Of a stretch of 64,000 nt of DNA, positions 33,156 through 42,771 are shown in pieces. Source of the DNA: Rhodoferax sp. U2-2l (GTDB taxonomy: Bacteria > Pseudomonadota > Gammaproteobacteria > Burkholderiales > Burkholderiaceae_C). Position numbers and translations under genes: made by a program. The stretch covers positions 85,912 to 149,911 of the forward strand of contig NZ_JAJCTH010000013.1 of assembly GCF_020594515.1 (NCBI RefSeq). The letters are read 5' to 3'. The notes beneath the pieces are model-generated. The model had not been told where the DNA came from. It searched no databases and saw only the letters and a program-made list of their open reading frames with translations. Within the stretch, counting starts at the first letter, position 1; the number at the start of each line of letters is the position of its first letter.

Positions 33156-35170
33156 GAACATTAATTAATGAAATTGGCGTCATTGATAAGCAAGGAAACA
33201 AGCATCCTGTTAATTTTAAAAAAGGGCTAAATGTCGTTACTGGTAAATCATCTACCGGAAAAAGTGCCTTAATTGAAATATTTGATTATTGCTTTGGCAG
33301 TGGTGAGAACACCATTCCAAAAGGAGTCATTACTGCCAGTGCCGCGATTTACTATGTTGCGCTTTCGGTTCATGAACAAGGTATGGTGATTGCGCGTGAT
33401 CCTGACATGGCGAGCAAGGCCTTTTTTCGTCGAGTTGAGTTATTCAATTCTGACGATATTGATCGAGATTATTTTGATAGTAGCTACTTCCGCCCGCTAG
33501 AAGAGTTTAAGAAGCATCTAAGAGATTTTTTCTTAGATATAGATGACGTGGATGAGTCATTGGCTGCTAGAGCCAATCGACGGTTTAATGCTAAAGCACC
33601 CACCCCTTCAATACGCAGTTTTTCATCGTTTATTCTTCAGCATCAAAATCTTGTTGCAAATAAACATGCGCTATTTTACCGATTCGATGAAAAGGAAAAA
33701 CGTGACCAAGCGATTGATCATACCAAGATATTTTTAGGGTTAGTTGATCAGCAATACTTTCACTTGTCACAAGAAAATGAACGGTTAAGCGCCGATATTC
33801 GACGTTTGGAGCGTCAAAAAGAGACAAACAAACGTGCCTCTGAAAACTACAAGCAAGGCGTTGGCCCCGTTTTAAGCCAGCTGTATGCTTTGATGGGGTT
33901 TAAAGACGAGCCGCTATCTTTGCAGCAGGTAATACGCCACCCACAAGGCGCCAAAGACCAACTCGACAGTATTATCGTACCTGAAAAAATTAATCATAAC
34001 TCGGATGCAGTTACTCAACGCTATATTCAACTAAAGTTGACGCGTAGCCAAAAGACAGTTGAACTAAGAAAATTGCAGCGCGAAGCAGCGTCAATTAAAA
34101 AACATATTCAAGAAGATGTGCGCTTTGTTGATAATGTAAAGAAGTTTAGCTCACCCAAACATGTCCAGATATCAGCTTCAGTCTGTCCGTTTTGTCGTAC
34201 TGAAATAGATACGTTGCGAGGAAGTGCAGAAAAATTACAGCAAGCTATCATGAAGGTATCGGGAAACCTTGCGCAAGCGCGACCAATGAAAGCGAAGTTT
34301 GAATCCTCCTTGGTTGAAGTGCAACGTAACATTGAGATTTTTGATAAGGAACTGACCGCTTTAAATCTGCAAATCATGGAAATTGAGAAAACAGAAAAAC
34401 AGTTGGCGGAACAAAAGAGCCTGTATGAAAGTATTTTGATGCAGAAAGCAAAACTATTTGTGCTTCTTGACACTCTCAACATGGCCGATGATGCAGAGCT
34501 TGAAAAGCAAATTAGAGTACTAAAAAAACAAATTACAGAAATCAACAAAGAATTAACTCAATACGATGTGCAAAAGGGGTTGGAAAGCGCTGCCGACAAA
34601 GTTAACCAATATATGGCTGAGATCGGCAAGCACTTTGATTTTGAAAAAAGCTACGAACCCATTAATCTTCACTTCTCCTTTGAGACATTTGATCTGTACC
34701 ACCTGCAAGGGGATGAGAAAGTTTATTTAAGGTCGATGGGAAGTGGAGCGAATTGGCTCTACAGTCACGTAACGCTTTTTTTAGCTTTGCACAGATACTT
34801 TGCTGAACTGGGTGATAAATGCGCAATTCCATCACTAATATTCTTCGATCAGCCGACACAAGTGTACTTCCCGAACTTCAATAGAGATAACTCTGCGACT
34901 TTTGAAGAGCAAAAGAGTCAGGAGACTGAGCAGCGTAAAAAGTCTGAAATTAAACAGGATGTCGATGAAGACGTTAAAGCTGTAGAAAACTTATTTAGCC
35001 GCCTTTCGATTTACTGCAATGAGCTAGAGAAGAATAATGGATTTAGCCCACAAATTATCGTGACAGACCATGCTGACAATCTAACTTTGGCGAATGGCGT
35101 TTCGTTTGAGTCTTTGGTTGAAGGCAACAGGTGGCGAATGCGTGGCTTAATTTATCCTACAAAAGAATAA
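33152..35170 (+). CDS. ABC-3C system ATPase (DUF3732, SMC/Rad50-like)
   Basis: A 672-residue SMC-like ATPase. Walker A GKSSTGKS is at 31-38; two coiled-coil arms flank a zinc-hook-like CPFC at 345-348 (SVCPFCRTEID); the ABC signature is SMGSGANW at 528-535; Walker B LIFFDQPTQ has Asp566; the switch His is H640 in VTDHADN. The family is DUF3732, the ATPase of ABC-3C conflict systems, presumed to sense foreign nucleic acid structure and release the nuclease component. It is strongly AT-rich. It is the last gene of the operon and ends at the island's right edge. Confidence 0.9.
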   Translation: MRTLINEIGVIDKQGNKHPVNFKKGLNVVTGKSSTGKSALIEIFDYCFGSGENTIPKGVITASAAIYYVALSVHEQGMVIARDPDMASKAFFRRVELFNSDDIDRDYFDSSYFRPLEEFKKHLRDFFLDIDDVDESLAARANRRFNAKAPTPSIRSFSSFILQHQNLVANKHALFYRFDEKEKRDQAIDHTKIFLGLVDQQYFHLSQENERLSADIRRLERQKETNKRASENYKQGVGPVLSQLYALMGFKDEPLSLQQVIRHPQGAKDQLDSIIVPEKINHNSDAVTQRYIQLKLTRSQKTVELRKLQREAASIKKHIQEDVRFVDNVKKFSSPKHVQISASVCPFCRTEIDTLRGSAEKLQQAIMKVSGNLAQARPMKAKFESSLVEVQRNIEIFDKELTALNLQIMEIEKTEKQLAEQKSLYESILMQKAKLFVLLDTLNMADDAELEKQIRVLKKQITEINKELTQYDVQKGLESAADKVNQYMAEIGKHFDFEKSYEPINLHFSFETFDLYHLQGDEKVYLRSMGSGANWLYSHVTLFLALHRYFAELGDKCAIPSLIFFDQPTQVYFPNFNRDNSATFEEQKSQETEQRKKSEIKQDVDEDVKAVENLFSRLSIYCNELEKNNGFSPQIIVTDHADNLTLANGVSFESLVEGNRWRMRGLIYPTKE

Positions 35171-35654
35171 ATACACGCCAACAAGCGTATGAGGCAATTC
35201 ACGAGATTGGGGTCAGATTAAAATAGTCTCCGATTTTCGCGGCATTCGAACTCTTAGGGGAAGACGAGGTTAGCGTATAACAGGGCGCTGCTGTCTGACA
35301 AATTTTCCGCTACGCTCCAAATTTGCCGCGGAGCGCGGCGTAAAGCGCCAATCCATAGAATTTGGATGACCGCTGTCTGTAGGTTTGACTGTCGGCTTCC
35401 AGCCTGACCCCGACCCCCAAATATCGCATCCCAACCTATTGAAGGCGGGTGGCGGGGTTGCCGGGCGCAGGCTCAATTCGCGTGAAGTGACCGCTGGCGT
35501 GTCAAGTCTGGCTGCAAAACACGGGCATCCGAACAACCCAAGTCCTCGCCCGCGAGCAAGCCGGAGAACGGCAACCCCGCCGCCCGCCTGGTGGTCGAGT
35601 CCACAAGGCGAACAGGTTTTTGCCCCCCCAACCCTGCCAGCGATAATCACTCCC
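35171..35654. other. Right boundary of the island: nested inverted repeats before rlmB
   Basis: These 484 bases hold no convincing gene, though a long open frame runs through to rlmB. Two structured elements are present. The first, at 35284-35349, has GGCGCT/AGCGCC outer arms and CCGC-CGCTCC/GGAGCG-GGCG inner arms. The second is the long inverted repeat at 35443-35589. A GGGGTCAGATTAAAAT string at about 35210 recalls sequence left by REP-associated elements; no transposase is present. Confidence 0.55.
35443..35589. repeat. 147-base element with 21-bp inverted arms
   Basis: AGGCGGGTGGCGGGGTTGCC (first 20 of 21 bases, 35443-35463) is the inverted complement, with one mismatch, of 35569-35589. 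The interior contains a second small hairpin (CTCGCCCGCGAG at about 35545). It could be a MITE, a folded RNA or a recombination scar at the island edge. Confidence 0.75.
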
Positions 35655-36431
35655 ATGTCAAATCCCAAAGTCCTGTTCGGCTTCCATGCCGTGGGTGTGC
35701 GGCTCAAAACCGCGCCCCAATCCATTGTTGAAATCTATTTTGAGCCAACCCGCCGCGACGCGCGCATGCGCCAGTTCATTGAGAAGGTGAATGAAGCCGG
35801 TGTGCGCCTGATCGAGGCCGACGGCATGCGTCTGGCCAAACTCTGCGGCAGCCACGGGCACCAGGGCGTGGCCGCGCGGGTGCATGAGCTGGCGCAGGTG
35901 ACCTCGCTCGATGAGCTGCTGGAGCGGCTTGAGGCGGCCAACGCCGACAAGCCTGCGCCAGAGCGCGACCAGCCGCTGATTCTGGTGCTCGACGGCGTGA
36001 CCGATCCGCACAACCTGGGCGCTTGCCTGCGTGTGGCGGATGGCGCGGGTGTGCACGCGGTGATTGCACCCAAGGACCACGCCGCGGGCATCAACGCCAC
36101 GGTGGCCAAGGTGGCCAGCGGTGCGGCGGAGACGGTGCCGTATTTCATGGTGACGAATCTGGCGCGTACCCTCAATGAGCTGAAGGAGCGCAACATCTGG
36201 ATCATCGGCACCAGCGACGTGGCGCCACGCACGCTGTATCAGGCTGATTTGAAGGGCCCGGTAGCGTTGGTGCTGGGGGCTGAGGGCGACGGCATGCGCC
36301 AGCTCACCGCCAAAACCTGCGACGAGCTGGTGAGCATTCCGATGCGCGGTGCGATGGAAAGCCTGAACGTGTCGGTGGCCAGCGGCGTGTGCTTGTACGA
36401 GGCGCTGCGCCAGCGTTCACAGGGCGTTTGA
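35655..36431 (+). CDS. rlmB: 23S rRNA (guanosine-2'-O-)-methyltransferase RlmB
   Basis: A SPOUT methyltransferase that 2'-O-methylates G2251 of 23S rRNA. The 258 residues show the three family motifs: DGVTDPHNLGACLRVADGAG, LVLGAEGDGMRQLT, and IPMRGAMESLNVSVASGVCL, which forms the knot that binds SAM. An N-terminal L30e-like substrate domain (PKVLFGFHAVGVRL) precedes it. ATG 35655 fits the family; the frame stays open far upstream through the inverted repeat element. It marks return to the host-like GC-rich backbone. Confidence 0.96.
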   Translation: MSNPKVLFGFHAVGVRLKTAPQSIVEIYFEPTRRDARMRQFIEKVNEAGVRLIEADGMRLAKLCGSHGHQGVAARVHELAQVTSLDELLERLEAANADKPAPERDQPLILVLDGVTDPHNLGACLRVADGAGVHAVIAPKDHAAGINATVAKVASGAAETVPYFMVTNLARTLNELKERNIWIIGTSDVAPRTLYQADLKGPVALVLGAEGDGMRQLTAKTCDELVSIPMRGAMESLNVSVASGVCLYEALRQRSQGV

Positions 36432-36506
36432 CGCCCAAGGCGTAGATGCCGGGTCAAGCCAGGCCTGACAGGCATGAGGGCGCCATGCCGGTGGCGACGC
36501 TCGGCG

Positions 36507-36974
36507 TTATTTCACCGGAATCGGCGTGTTGGCGGGCACGGGCACCGCTGTCACGCTGTTTTTGGGGCTGCCGTCAATGAGCTTGTCGGAGTACACCAGA
36601 TACACCAGCGTGTTGCGCTTGACGTCCACCATGCGCACCACGCGCACGTGTTTGAACAAAAAAGATGAGCGGGCGTTGAAGACCTCGTCCTGCTTGTCGA
36701 TCTTGTCTTGGAAGCTGATTGGCCCGACCTGGCGGCACGCCACGGCCGCATCGGAGGTGTCTTCGGCCAAGCCCAGCGCGCCGCTGTAGCCGCCGGTTTT
36801 GGCGTGCGACAGGTAACACGCCACGCCATTGACCTGCGGGTCGTCAAACACATCCACCACCACCTTGTCGTTGGGGCTGAGCAGCTTGAAGGTGGTGCTG
36901 ACATCCCCGACGGTTTCGGCACTGGCGCCGAGCGCGGCGCAGCAGCACAGCAGCGAGACGATGATTTTTTTCAT
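36507..36974 (-). CDS. creA: CreA family periplasmic protein
   Basis: A 155-residue secreted protein with a signal peptide (KKIIVSLLCCCAALGASA, cleavage about residue 19). The core PNDKVVVDVFDDPQVNGVAC and RQVGPISF match CreA, a conserved periplasmic protein of unknown activity. It is downstream of the hybrid histidine kinase on the same strand with about 48 bases between, so they may share a transcript. It converges with rlmB. Confidence 0.9.
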   Translation of the reverse strand: MKKIIVSLLCCCAALGASAETVGDVSTTFKLLSPNDKVVVDVFDDPQVNGVACYLSHAKTGGYSGALGLAEDTSDAAVACRQVGPISFQDKIDKQDEVFNARSSFLFKHVRVVRMVDVKRNTLVYLVYSDKLIDGSPKNSVTAVPVPANTPIPVK

Positions 36975-37022
36975 GGGGGCGTTGGCCTTTCTGAAGGGGT
37001 AAAAAGAAGTGGGTCGGTGCGT

Positions 37023-40000
37023 TCAGCGTTGGCTGATCAGGGTCACCACATCGCCAAAGTCGGCCACCAAGTGTTGGTGCGACTGGTCGATGCCAGGCCA
37101 GTCCAGCGCGTTGGCCTGGGCTTGCAGCTGGGTGGCCCAGTGGGTCATGCGCGCCATGCCCATGTTGCCACAGGCGCCCCGAAGTTCGTGGGCCAGGGCA
37201 GCCACCACCGGCGCATTGCGTTGGGCGACCGCATCGGCCAGTTGGGCCATCAGCGCCTGGGTGCTCTGGTGAAACAGGTCGAGCAGTCGGGTGACCATCT
37301 GCGGGTCGTCGCCAAAATAGCTTTCCAGCAGCTGCAGGTTGAGCCGCTCCCCGTGGCCATCGGCTGCCACGCGGGCGGGCTCGCCCGGTGCTGGCAGCGG
37401 GGCCAAGGTGGGTGGCTCAGCGTTCTGCGGTGCTGCGGATGTGTCAGCGGCGGGTGGCCCGGCCCACTGGTTGAGCAGTTGGCGCAATTGGTCGATCTGG
37501 ATGGGTTTGCTCAGGTAATCGTCCATACCCGCGGCCAGACACCGCTCGCGGTCACCCTGCATGGCGTTGGCTGTCATGGCGATGATGGGCACGCGGCGCT
37601 GGCCCGCACGCTCGGCCCGGCGGATGGTGGCGGTGGCCTCAAAGCCGTCCATCACCGGCATTTGGCAGTCCATCAGCACAGCGGCAAACGCGGGTGCCTC
37701 GCCACGTTGTGACCGGGCCAGCCAGTCAACCGCGATCTGACCGTTGTCGACCATGTGTAGCGCATAGCCCAGCTTGTGGAGTTGAAATTGCGCCAGCCGC
37801 TGGTTGACCGGGTTGTCTTCGGCCAGCAAGATGACCGGGCTGCCGGCGCTCGGGGTGGCTTCGGGGGCCAGGGGTGGCAAGGGCAGCGCTGGCGGCGGTG
37901 TTTCGCCCGGCCAGTAGGGCGCCAGGTTCTCGGCAGCCACCAGCGGCAGCGTCAGCCAGAAGGTGGAGCCCTGGCCCGGCTGGCTGGTCACACCAATGTG
38001 CCCGCCCATCAGTTCCACCAGGCGTTTGCTGATGGCCAGGCCCAGCCCGGTGCCGCCGTATTTGCGGGTGGTGGAGCTGTCCGCCTGGGTGAATGACTGG
38101 AACAGCCGGGCCTGAATCTGCGGCGCAATGCCGATGCCGGTGTCGCTCACCTCCACACGCAGCGTTGGTGCAGGGGCATCGGTGTCACGCCTGGCGTTGA
38201 CGGTGATGCCGCCCTGGTGGGTGAATTTGATGCCGTTGCCCAGAATGTTGAGCAGCACCTGGCGCAAGCGCACCGGGTCACCCATCAGCAGCGCGGGCAG
38301 GGTGGGGTCCAGTGTGCTGCGCAGCGTCAGTGATTTCTCGCGGGCGCGCTCGCCCAGCAGCTCCAGTGTGCCGCCCAGCACCTGCGCCAGTGAAAACTCG
38401 GTGACCTCGATCTCCAGCTTGCCGGCCTCGATTTTGGAGAAATCCAGAATGTCGTTGATGATGACCAGCAGGTCCTGGGCCGAGTCGCGCACGATGCCGG
38501 TGAACTCGCGCTGCTCCTCGTCCAGCGCGGTGTCGAGCAGCAGGTCGGTCATGCCGATGATGCCGTTCATGGGGGTGCGGATCTCGTGGCTCATGGTGGA
38601 CAAAAATTCGCTTTTCAGGCGGGAGTTTTCCAGCGCCTGGTCGCGCGCCTCCAGCAAAGCTGCCTCGGCCTGTTTGCGCAGCCCGATGTCATTGAGCAGC
38701 CCGACATAGTGGGTCACCTGGCCGCGGTCGCCGTGCACGGGTGACAAATGCAGTTCGGCCACGAAGGGGGCGCCGCCTTTGCGGTGGTAGGTGATCTCCA
38801 GGGTGATGCTGTTGCCCTGGTCCATGGCGGCCAACATCTGCCCGGCCTGGGTCGGATCAGTTTGGGGGCCGCGCAGGATGTCGACGCGCGCGCCGACACA
38901 CTCGTCGCTGCTGAACCCGGTGAGTTGGCTGAACCCGCCATTCACGTATTGGATCAACGGGCCATCAGGGTGTGGTGCAGCGTCCAGGATGTAGATGCCC
39001 TGGCTGGTTTCGGCGATGGCCGACTCGATCAGTTTCAACCGTGTGCGGGTGCGGATTTCTTCCGAGATGTCGCGCTTGATGGCGACAAAGTGGGTGATCT
39101 CGCCGTTGTTGGTGATGGGCGTCACCGTCATTTGCTCTGGATAGACCTCGCCGTTTTTGCGGCGGTTGCGCAACTCACCTTCCCAGGGCTGGCCCGACAG
39201 CAAAGTCTGCCACATGTGGCGGTAAAAGTCGGCGTCCTGGTCACCCGACTTGAGCATCTGTGTGGCCTGCCCCAGGGCTTCAGCGGCGCTGTAGCCGGTG
39301 GTGCGGGTGAAGGCCGGGTTGACGTATTCAATCAGCCCGGCACGGTTGGTGATGACAATGACGTTGGCCGCAGCGTCCAGCGCGGCCTGCTGCAGTCGGA
39401 TCTGTGCCTGCGCTGCCAACCGCTCGGTGATGTCGTGAAACGACAGCAGCGAGCCCGCCAGCTCGCCCTGCAGCCGCAGCGGCCTGGCGCAAAACGACAC
39501 CGGAATGTGATGGCCGTCGTGGTGGACAAAATGGTCCTCACCCAGGCTGGTGGCACCGGCGCGCAGCGCGCTGTTGAGCGGACACTCTTCCACCGGGAAA
39601 GGTGTGCCATCCAGACGGGTGTGGTGCAGCGCTTCGTGGACATTGCGCCCCACCAGGTCGCTGGCCCGCCAGCCCAGCATGCGCTCGGCTGCGGCGTTGA
39701 CATACGTGAGGGTGCCGTCCAGATCGGTGGTGTAGACCCCGTCGGCCAGGGTATCCAGGATGGTCGCGGTTTGCTCGCGCTGGGACTCGGTTTCGTCACG
39801 GGCGCGTTGGGTCTCTTGCAGCGCTGCGGCGAGTCGGCGCAGGAACAGCAGCACCAGGGTGCCGCCCAGCACCACCACCAGCGAGATCAGCACCGTCTCA
39901 AGCTGGCGCAGGTGCGCGCTTTGCCGGTTCAGGTCAGCCTCCAGCGCACGCAGGCGTTGGTCGCCCTCCAGAAACAGACGGTTGGCGTTCTCGTTGATGC

Positions 40001-40616
40001 GCTCAAACTGAGGCGGGATCAGCTTGAGGGCCAGGATGACTTCTTCTTCGGTTCGCAAAAACGCGCTGGCCTGACCTGACTCCAGCGCTTGCCAGCGTTT
40101 TCTGAGCAACTGCTGCAGGTCGTTGGTGCGTTGTCTGATCTGGTTGACCTGTGGGCCAATTTCGATCAGCTCCATGACCAGGGACTGTTCACTCAGGTCA
40201 GGGCGGTAGGTGGCCTGGCGGGTGACCTCGTCCTGGCCGTCGATGTTGAGCTGCATCAAGCGCTGCGAGGTGCCGCCGCGTTCCAGCACATTCAGATCGT
40301 GTTGCAGCTTGTCCAGATGCTGGTGGATGGCGCTGTGGATGCGGGCAAACCCGGCCTCGTTTTGGGTAACGGACAGGCGGTAAACATCTTTCTCAACCTC
40401 GCGGATGCTGCGCACAATCTCTTCGCCCACAAACAGCCGGGCGCGTTCGTTGTCACCCCGCAGGCGGATCTGCTGCTCCTGGTGGTCAAAATACCCGCGC
40501 AAGCCGAACACCAGCACCAGACACAACACACTCACCCCCACCAGCACGCGCATGCTGGTGTTGAGCACGGAGGCAGATTGGCTGGCGTCAGCCGCCGGAA
40601 GTGGGCTCGGTTTCAA
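37023..40616 (-). CDS. Hybrid sensor histidine kinase with PAS, receiver and Hpt domains
   Basis: A 1197-residue inner-membrane phosphorelay sensor. Order: transmembrane segment near 20-45; periplasmic helical sensor to about 235; a second transmembrane segment ([18 protein letters not shown]) near 240; three PAS domains from about 285 to 650 (for example [20 protein letters not shown]); HisKA with H677 in [11 protein letters not shown]; HATPase with [11 protein letters not shown] and [13 protein letters not shown]; receiver with the phospho-acceptor D983 in [12 protein letters not shown]; and C-terminal Hpt with H1143 in [12 protein letters not shown]. The chain H-D-H is complete, so it needs a separate output regulator, not seen nearby. 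A solute-binding protein gene lies directly upstream and may supply the signal. Confidence 0.92.
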   Translation of the reverse strand: MKPSPLPAADASQSASVLNTSMRVLVGVSVLCLVLVFGLRGYFDHQEQQIRLRGDNERARLFVGEEIVRSIREVEKDVYRLSVTQNEAGFARIHSAIHQHLDKLQHDLNVLERGGTSQRLMQLNIDGQDEVTRQATYRPDLSEQSLVMELIEIGPQVNQIRQRTNDLQQLLRKRWQALESGQASAFLRTEEEVILALKLIPPQFERINENANRLFLEGDQRLRALEADLNRQSAHLRQLETVLISLVVVLGGTLVLLFLRRLAAALQETQRARDETESQREQTATILDTLADGVYTTDLDGTLTYVNAAAERMLGWRASDLVGRNVHEALHHTRLDGTPFPVEECPLNSALRAGATSLGEDHFVHHDGHHIPVSFCARPLRLQGELAGSLLSFHDITERLAAQAQIRLQQAALDAAANVIVITNRAGLIEYVNPAFTRTTGYSAAEALGQATQMLKSGDQDADFYRHMWQTLLSGQPWEGELRNRRKNGEVYPEQMTVTPITNNGEITHFVAIKRDISEEIRTRTRLKLIESAIAETSQGIYILDAAPHPDGPLIQYVNGGFSQLTGFSSDECVGARVDILRGPQTDPTQAGQMLAAMDQGNSITLEITYHRKGGAPFVAELHLSPVHGDRGQVTHYVGLLNDIGLRKQAEAALLEARDQALENSRLKSEFLSTMSHEIRTPMNGIIGMTDLLLDTALDEEQREFTGIVRDSAQDLLVIINDILDFSKIEAGKLEIEVTEFSLAQVLGGTLELLGERAREKSLTLRSTLDPTLPALLMGDPVRLRQVLLNILGNGIKFTHQGGITVNARRDTDAPAPTLRVEVSDTGIGIAPQIQARLFQSFTQADSSTTRKYGGTGLGLAISKRLVELMGGHIGVTSQPGQGSTFWLTLPLVAAENLAPYWPGETPPPALPLPPLAPEATPSAGSPVILLAEDNPVNQRLAQFQLHKLGYALHMVDNGQIAVDWLARSQRGEAPAFAAVLMDCQMPVMDGFEATATIRRAERAGQRRVPIIAMTANAMQGDRERCLAAGMDDYLSKPIQIDQLRQLLNQWAGPPAADTSAAPQNAEPPTLAPLPAPGEPARVAADGHGERLNLQLLESYFGDDPQMVTRLLDLFHQSTQALMAQLADAVAQRNAPVVAALAHELRGACGNMGMARMTHWATQLQAQANALDWPGIDQSHQHLVADFGDVVTLISQR

Positions 40617-40672
40617 GGGACGAGGGCGTTAGTCAGGGCGCAGCGAAAAAAGGTCTGGTAACGCCAGTGGCA

Positions 40673-41458
40673 TCATTTGCCGGGTGACGTCTTGTTGTCC
40701 AAAAAGCCGTATTTGCGAAAGATGGCCTGGCCTTCCTCGGCAGCGGTCAGGGTCATGAACGCCTTGGCTTGCGTGGCGTTGCTGGTGCTTTTGAGCAAAA
40801 TCAGCAGCAGCGCCTGCGGTTTGGCGATGCGGGTGTCCAGGTCAATCACATCGAATTTGGCTGAGTTTTCAGGAAAGAAGCCGGTGGCACGCCAGTTCAT
40901 GGTCAGGTCCGCCTCGTCTTTGCGCATGGCGTTCATCAAACTGCGCGAGTCGGGTGACAAAAATGCGCTGGCCTTGACCACCTTGGGGTAGATGCCCAGG
41001 GTGTCCAGCACATGCTTGGACGCCTGGCCCACGCTGCCTGAGGTGGCGTCGCCCAAAATCACCCGCAGGTCTTTGCGCAACAGCTCATGCGGGTCGGGCT
41101 TGACCTTTTTGGGGTTGCCCTTGGGCACCACCATCGCCATCTGGTTGTAACCCACGGTCACGAACTCGCCCAGAATGCCTTCGCTTTGGTGTTTGTCGCG
41201 GTAAGAGGGTTCGCCCGGCAGGTACCAGTCGCCCAGGCCACTTTTTTTGGCTGATTGGTACAGGTCTTCGGAGCCGCCTTGGGCGATCTTGACCCGGACT
41301 TTGGCGCGTTTTTCAAACAGTTGGGCAATTTCGGTCATGGGTTTGACCATGGTGATGCCGCAATACAGCAGCATCTCGGGATCAGGGGTCTGTGCCTGCG
41401 CCACGGGGGTGGCCAGGCACAACACCAGGCCGATCTTCAGAAAGAAATTTTTAAACAT
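40673..41458 (-). CDS. Periplasmic solute-binding protein, ModA-like
   Basis: A 261-residue type II solute-binding protein with a signal peptide (FFLKIGLVLCLATPVAQAQ, cleavage after about 23). The core includes LLYCGITMVKPMTEIAQLF, VRVKIAQGGSEDLYQSAKKS and VPKGNPKKV, as in molybdate/anion-binding proteins. No permease or ATPase genes are adjacent; instead the hybrid histidine kinase starts 56 bases downstream on the same strand. It may serve as ligand-binding partner for that sensor instead of import. Ligand unknown. Confidence 0.82.
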   Translation of the reverse strand: MFKNFFLKIGLVLCLATPVAQAQTPDPEMLLYCGITMVKPMTEIAQLFEKRAKVRVKIAQGGSEDLYQSAKKSGLGDWYLPGEPSYRDKHQSEGILGEFVTVGYNQMAMVVPKGNPKKVKPDPHELLRKDLRVILGDATSGSVGQASKHVLDTLGIYPKVVKASAFLSPDSRSLMNAMRKDEADLTMNWRATGFFPENSAKFDVIDLDTRIAKPQALLLILLKSTSNATQAKAFMTLTAAEEGQAIFRKYGFLDNKTSPGK

Positions 41459-41491
41459 GAAGCCATTCCCTCAACGGTGTACCGTCAGATC

Positions 41492-42091
41492 TTAGACTAG
41501 GCCAAACCAGCCCAGAACGGCACCCGCGCCCAGCAGCCACAGCAGATGCAACCGGGTGCGCCACACCACCACCGCGCTGGCAATCGACAGCAGCCACAGC
41601 GGCCAGTGGTCCAGCGTCTTGCCCAGGTTGAGAGCCAAGATCCAGCCGGTGGCGACCAGCAGCGCCATCACCACCGGTGCCATGCCTTGCTTGAAGGCCC
41701 GCACCGATCGCAATTCGCGGTTGTGATGCGCCCAGCGCGAGGCCACCAGCGTCAGCGTGGTGCTGGGCATCAGCACACCCAGCATGGCCACGCCCATCCC
41801 CGCCAGCCCATAGACCCAGGCCAGGGCACTGCCCGCGGTGGCCCCGCTGGCGTTGAGCCCCACGTTCCAGCCCAGCAGCGCCACAAACAGCACATTGGGC
41901 CCGGGCGCTGCCTGGGCCAGCGCCACCGAGGCGCTGAACTGGCTGTCAAGCAACCAATGGTTCTCATCCACCAAGATGCGGTGCATGTCAGGCAGGGTGC
42001 TGATGGCGCCGCCAATCGCCAGCAGCGACAGCGACAAAAAATGCAGCAGCAGCGCGGCCCAGTCAGCCGCCGTCAGGGTGATGGTCATCAT
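41492..42091 (-). CDS. Chromate transporter-family protein, C-terminal half type
   Basis: A 199-residue membrane protein of the CHR family with about five hydrophobic segments. The signature ALAQAAPGPNVLFVALLGWN matches the PGPN motif found in the second half of long-chain chromate transporters. It overlaps the companion gene upstream by ATGA (42088-42091), so both make one split transporter. Chromate/sulfate exchange is the family's role; the actual substrate is not shown. Confidence 0.85.
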   Translation of the reverse strand: MMTITLTAADWAALLLHFLSLSLLAIGGAISTLPDMHRILVDENHWLLDSQFSASVALAQAAPGPNVLFVALLGWNVGLNASGATAGSALAWVYGLAGMGVAMLGVLMPSTTLTLVASRWAHHNRELRSVRAFKQGMAPVVMALLVATGWILALNLGKTLDHWPLWLLSIASAVVVWRTRLHLLWLLGAGAVLGWFGLV

Positions 42092-42771
42092 GCACCTGGT
42101 CCCGCTGGCTGCGCTGGCCCCGGACCGGTGTCGCCGTCACCACCTTGGCGACCACGTCGGGGAGGCTGCCCGAGCAAGCGGTAGGCCCACACGCCCGCCA
42201 GGCCGCCCAGGCCCGCCAGCACCCAGATCAGCGGGATGCGCAGCCAGGCAATCGCGATGAAAGTCAGCGCGATCAACGCCCATTGCGCGGCGGCTGGCAG
42301 CACATTGGTTTTCAAGGACGGCAGCAATTTCAAGCCCACCGCCACAATCATGCCGGCCGCCACCGCGCTCATGCCGCGCAGGGCGCCCTGCACCTGGGGT
42401 TGGTCCGAGACACCGGCCAACAACACCGCCAGCGCCAGCACAATCAGCACCGGAAAGGTCAGCAGCCCGGCCAGCGCGGTCAGGCCGCCGCGCCAGCCAA
42501 AGTAGCGGTCGCCCAACATCAGCGACAAATTGACCACATTGGCACCGGGCAACACCTGCGCTACCGCCCATTCCTCCACAAATTCCTCGCGTGACAACCA
42601 GCGCCGCTTGTCCACCAGTTCGCGCTGCACCACCGCCAGCACGCCGCCAAACCCCTGCAGCGCCAGCCAGGTGAAAACCCAGAACAGCTGCCCCAGCGAC
42701 AGCGGGCGGGAGCGGCCCAGGCTGGCCAAATCACCGTCCTGCATGTCGGAATAGTTGGTCATGCCCCTCAT
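42088..42771 (-). CDS. Chromate transporter-family protein, N-terminal half type
   Basis: A 227-residue membrane protein, partner of the preceding entry. The motif LALQGFGGVLAVVQRELVD and the segment VAQVLPGANVVNLSLMLGDR (PGAN) are typical of the first CHR half. Two in-frame Met codons (1 and 4) are possible starts; the frame overlaps the downstream stop of the lipase-like gene by 4 bases. The extended C-terminus (GQPPRRGRQGGDGDTG) is low-complexity. Confidence 0.85.
   Translation of the reverse strand: MRGMTNYSDMQDGDLASLGRSRPLSLGQLFWVFTWLALQGFGGVLAVVQRELVDKRRWLSREEFVEEWAVAQVLPGANVVNLSLMLGDRYFGWRGGLTALAGLLTFPVLIVLALAVLLAGVSDQPQVQGALRGMSAVAAGMIVAVGLKLLPSLKTNVLPAAAQWALIALTFIAIAWLRIPLIWVLAGLGGLAGVWAYRLLGQPPRRGRQGGDGDTGPGPAQPAGPGA

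Noticed and set aside
35274..35349. Integron attC-like site after the ABC-3C operon
   Set aside because: The hairpin looks similar, but the GTTRRRY and RYYYAAC core sites are not both present and no integrase gene is seen.
30233..35406. Short direct repeat GTC(A/G)GCTTCCAGCCTG flanking the HEPN and ABC-3C genes
   Set aside because: A 15 of 16 match is expected several times by chance in 64 kb, and no integrase or target duplication supports it.
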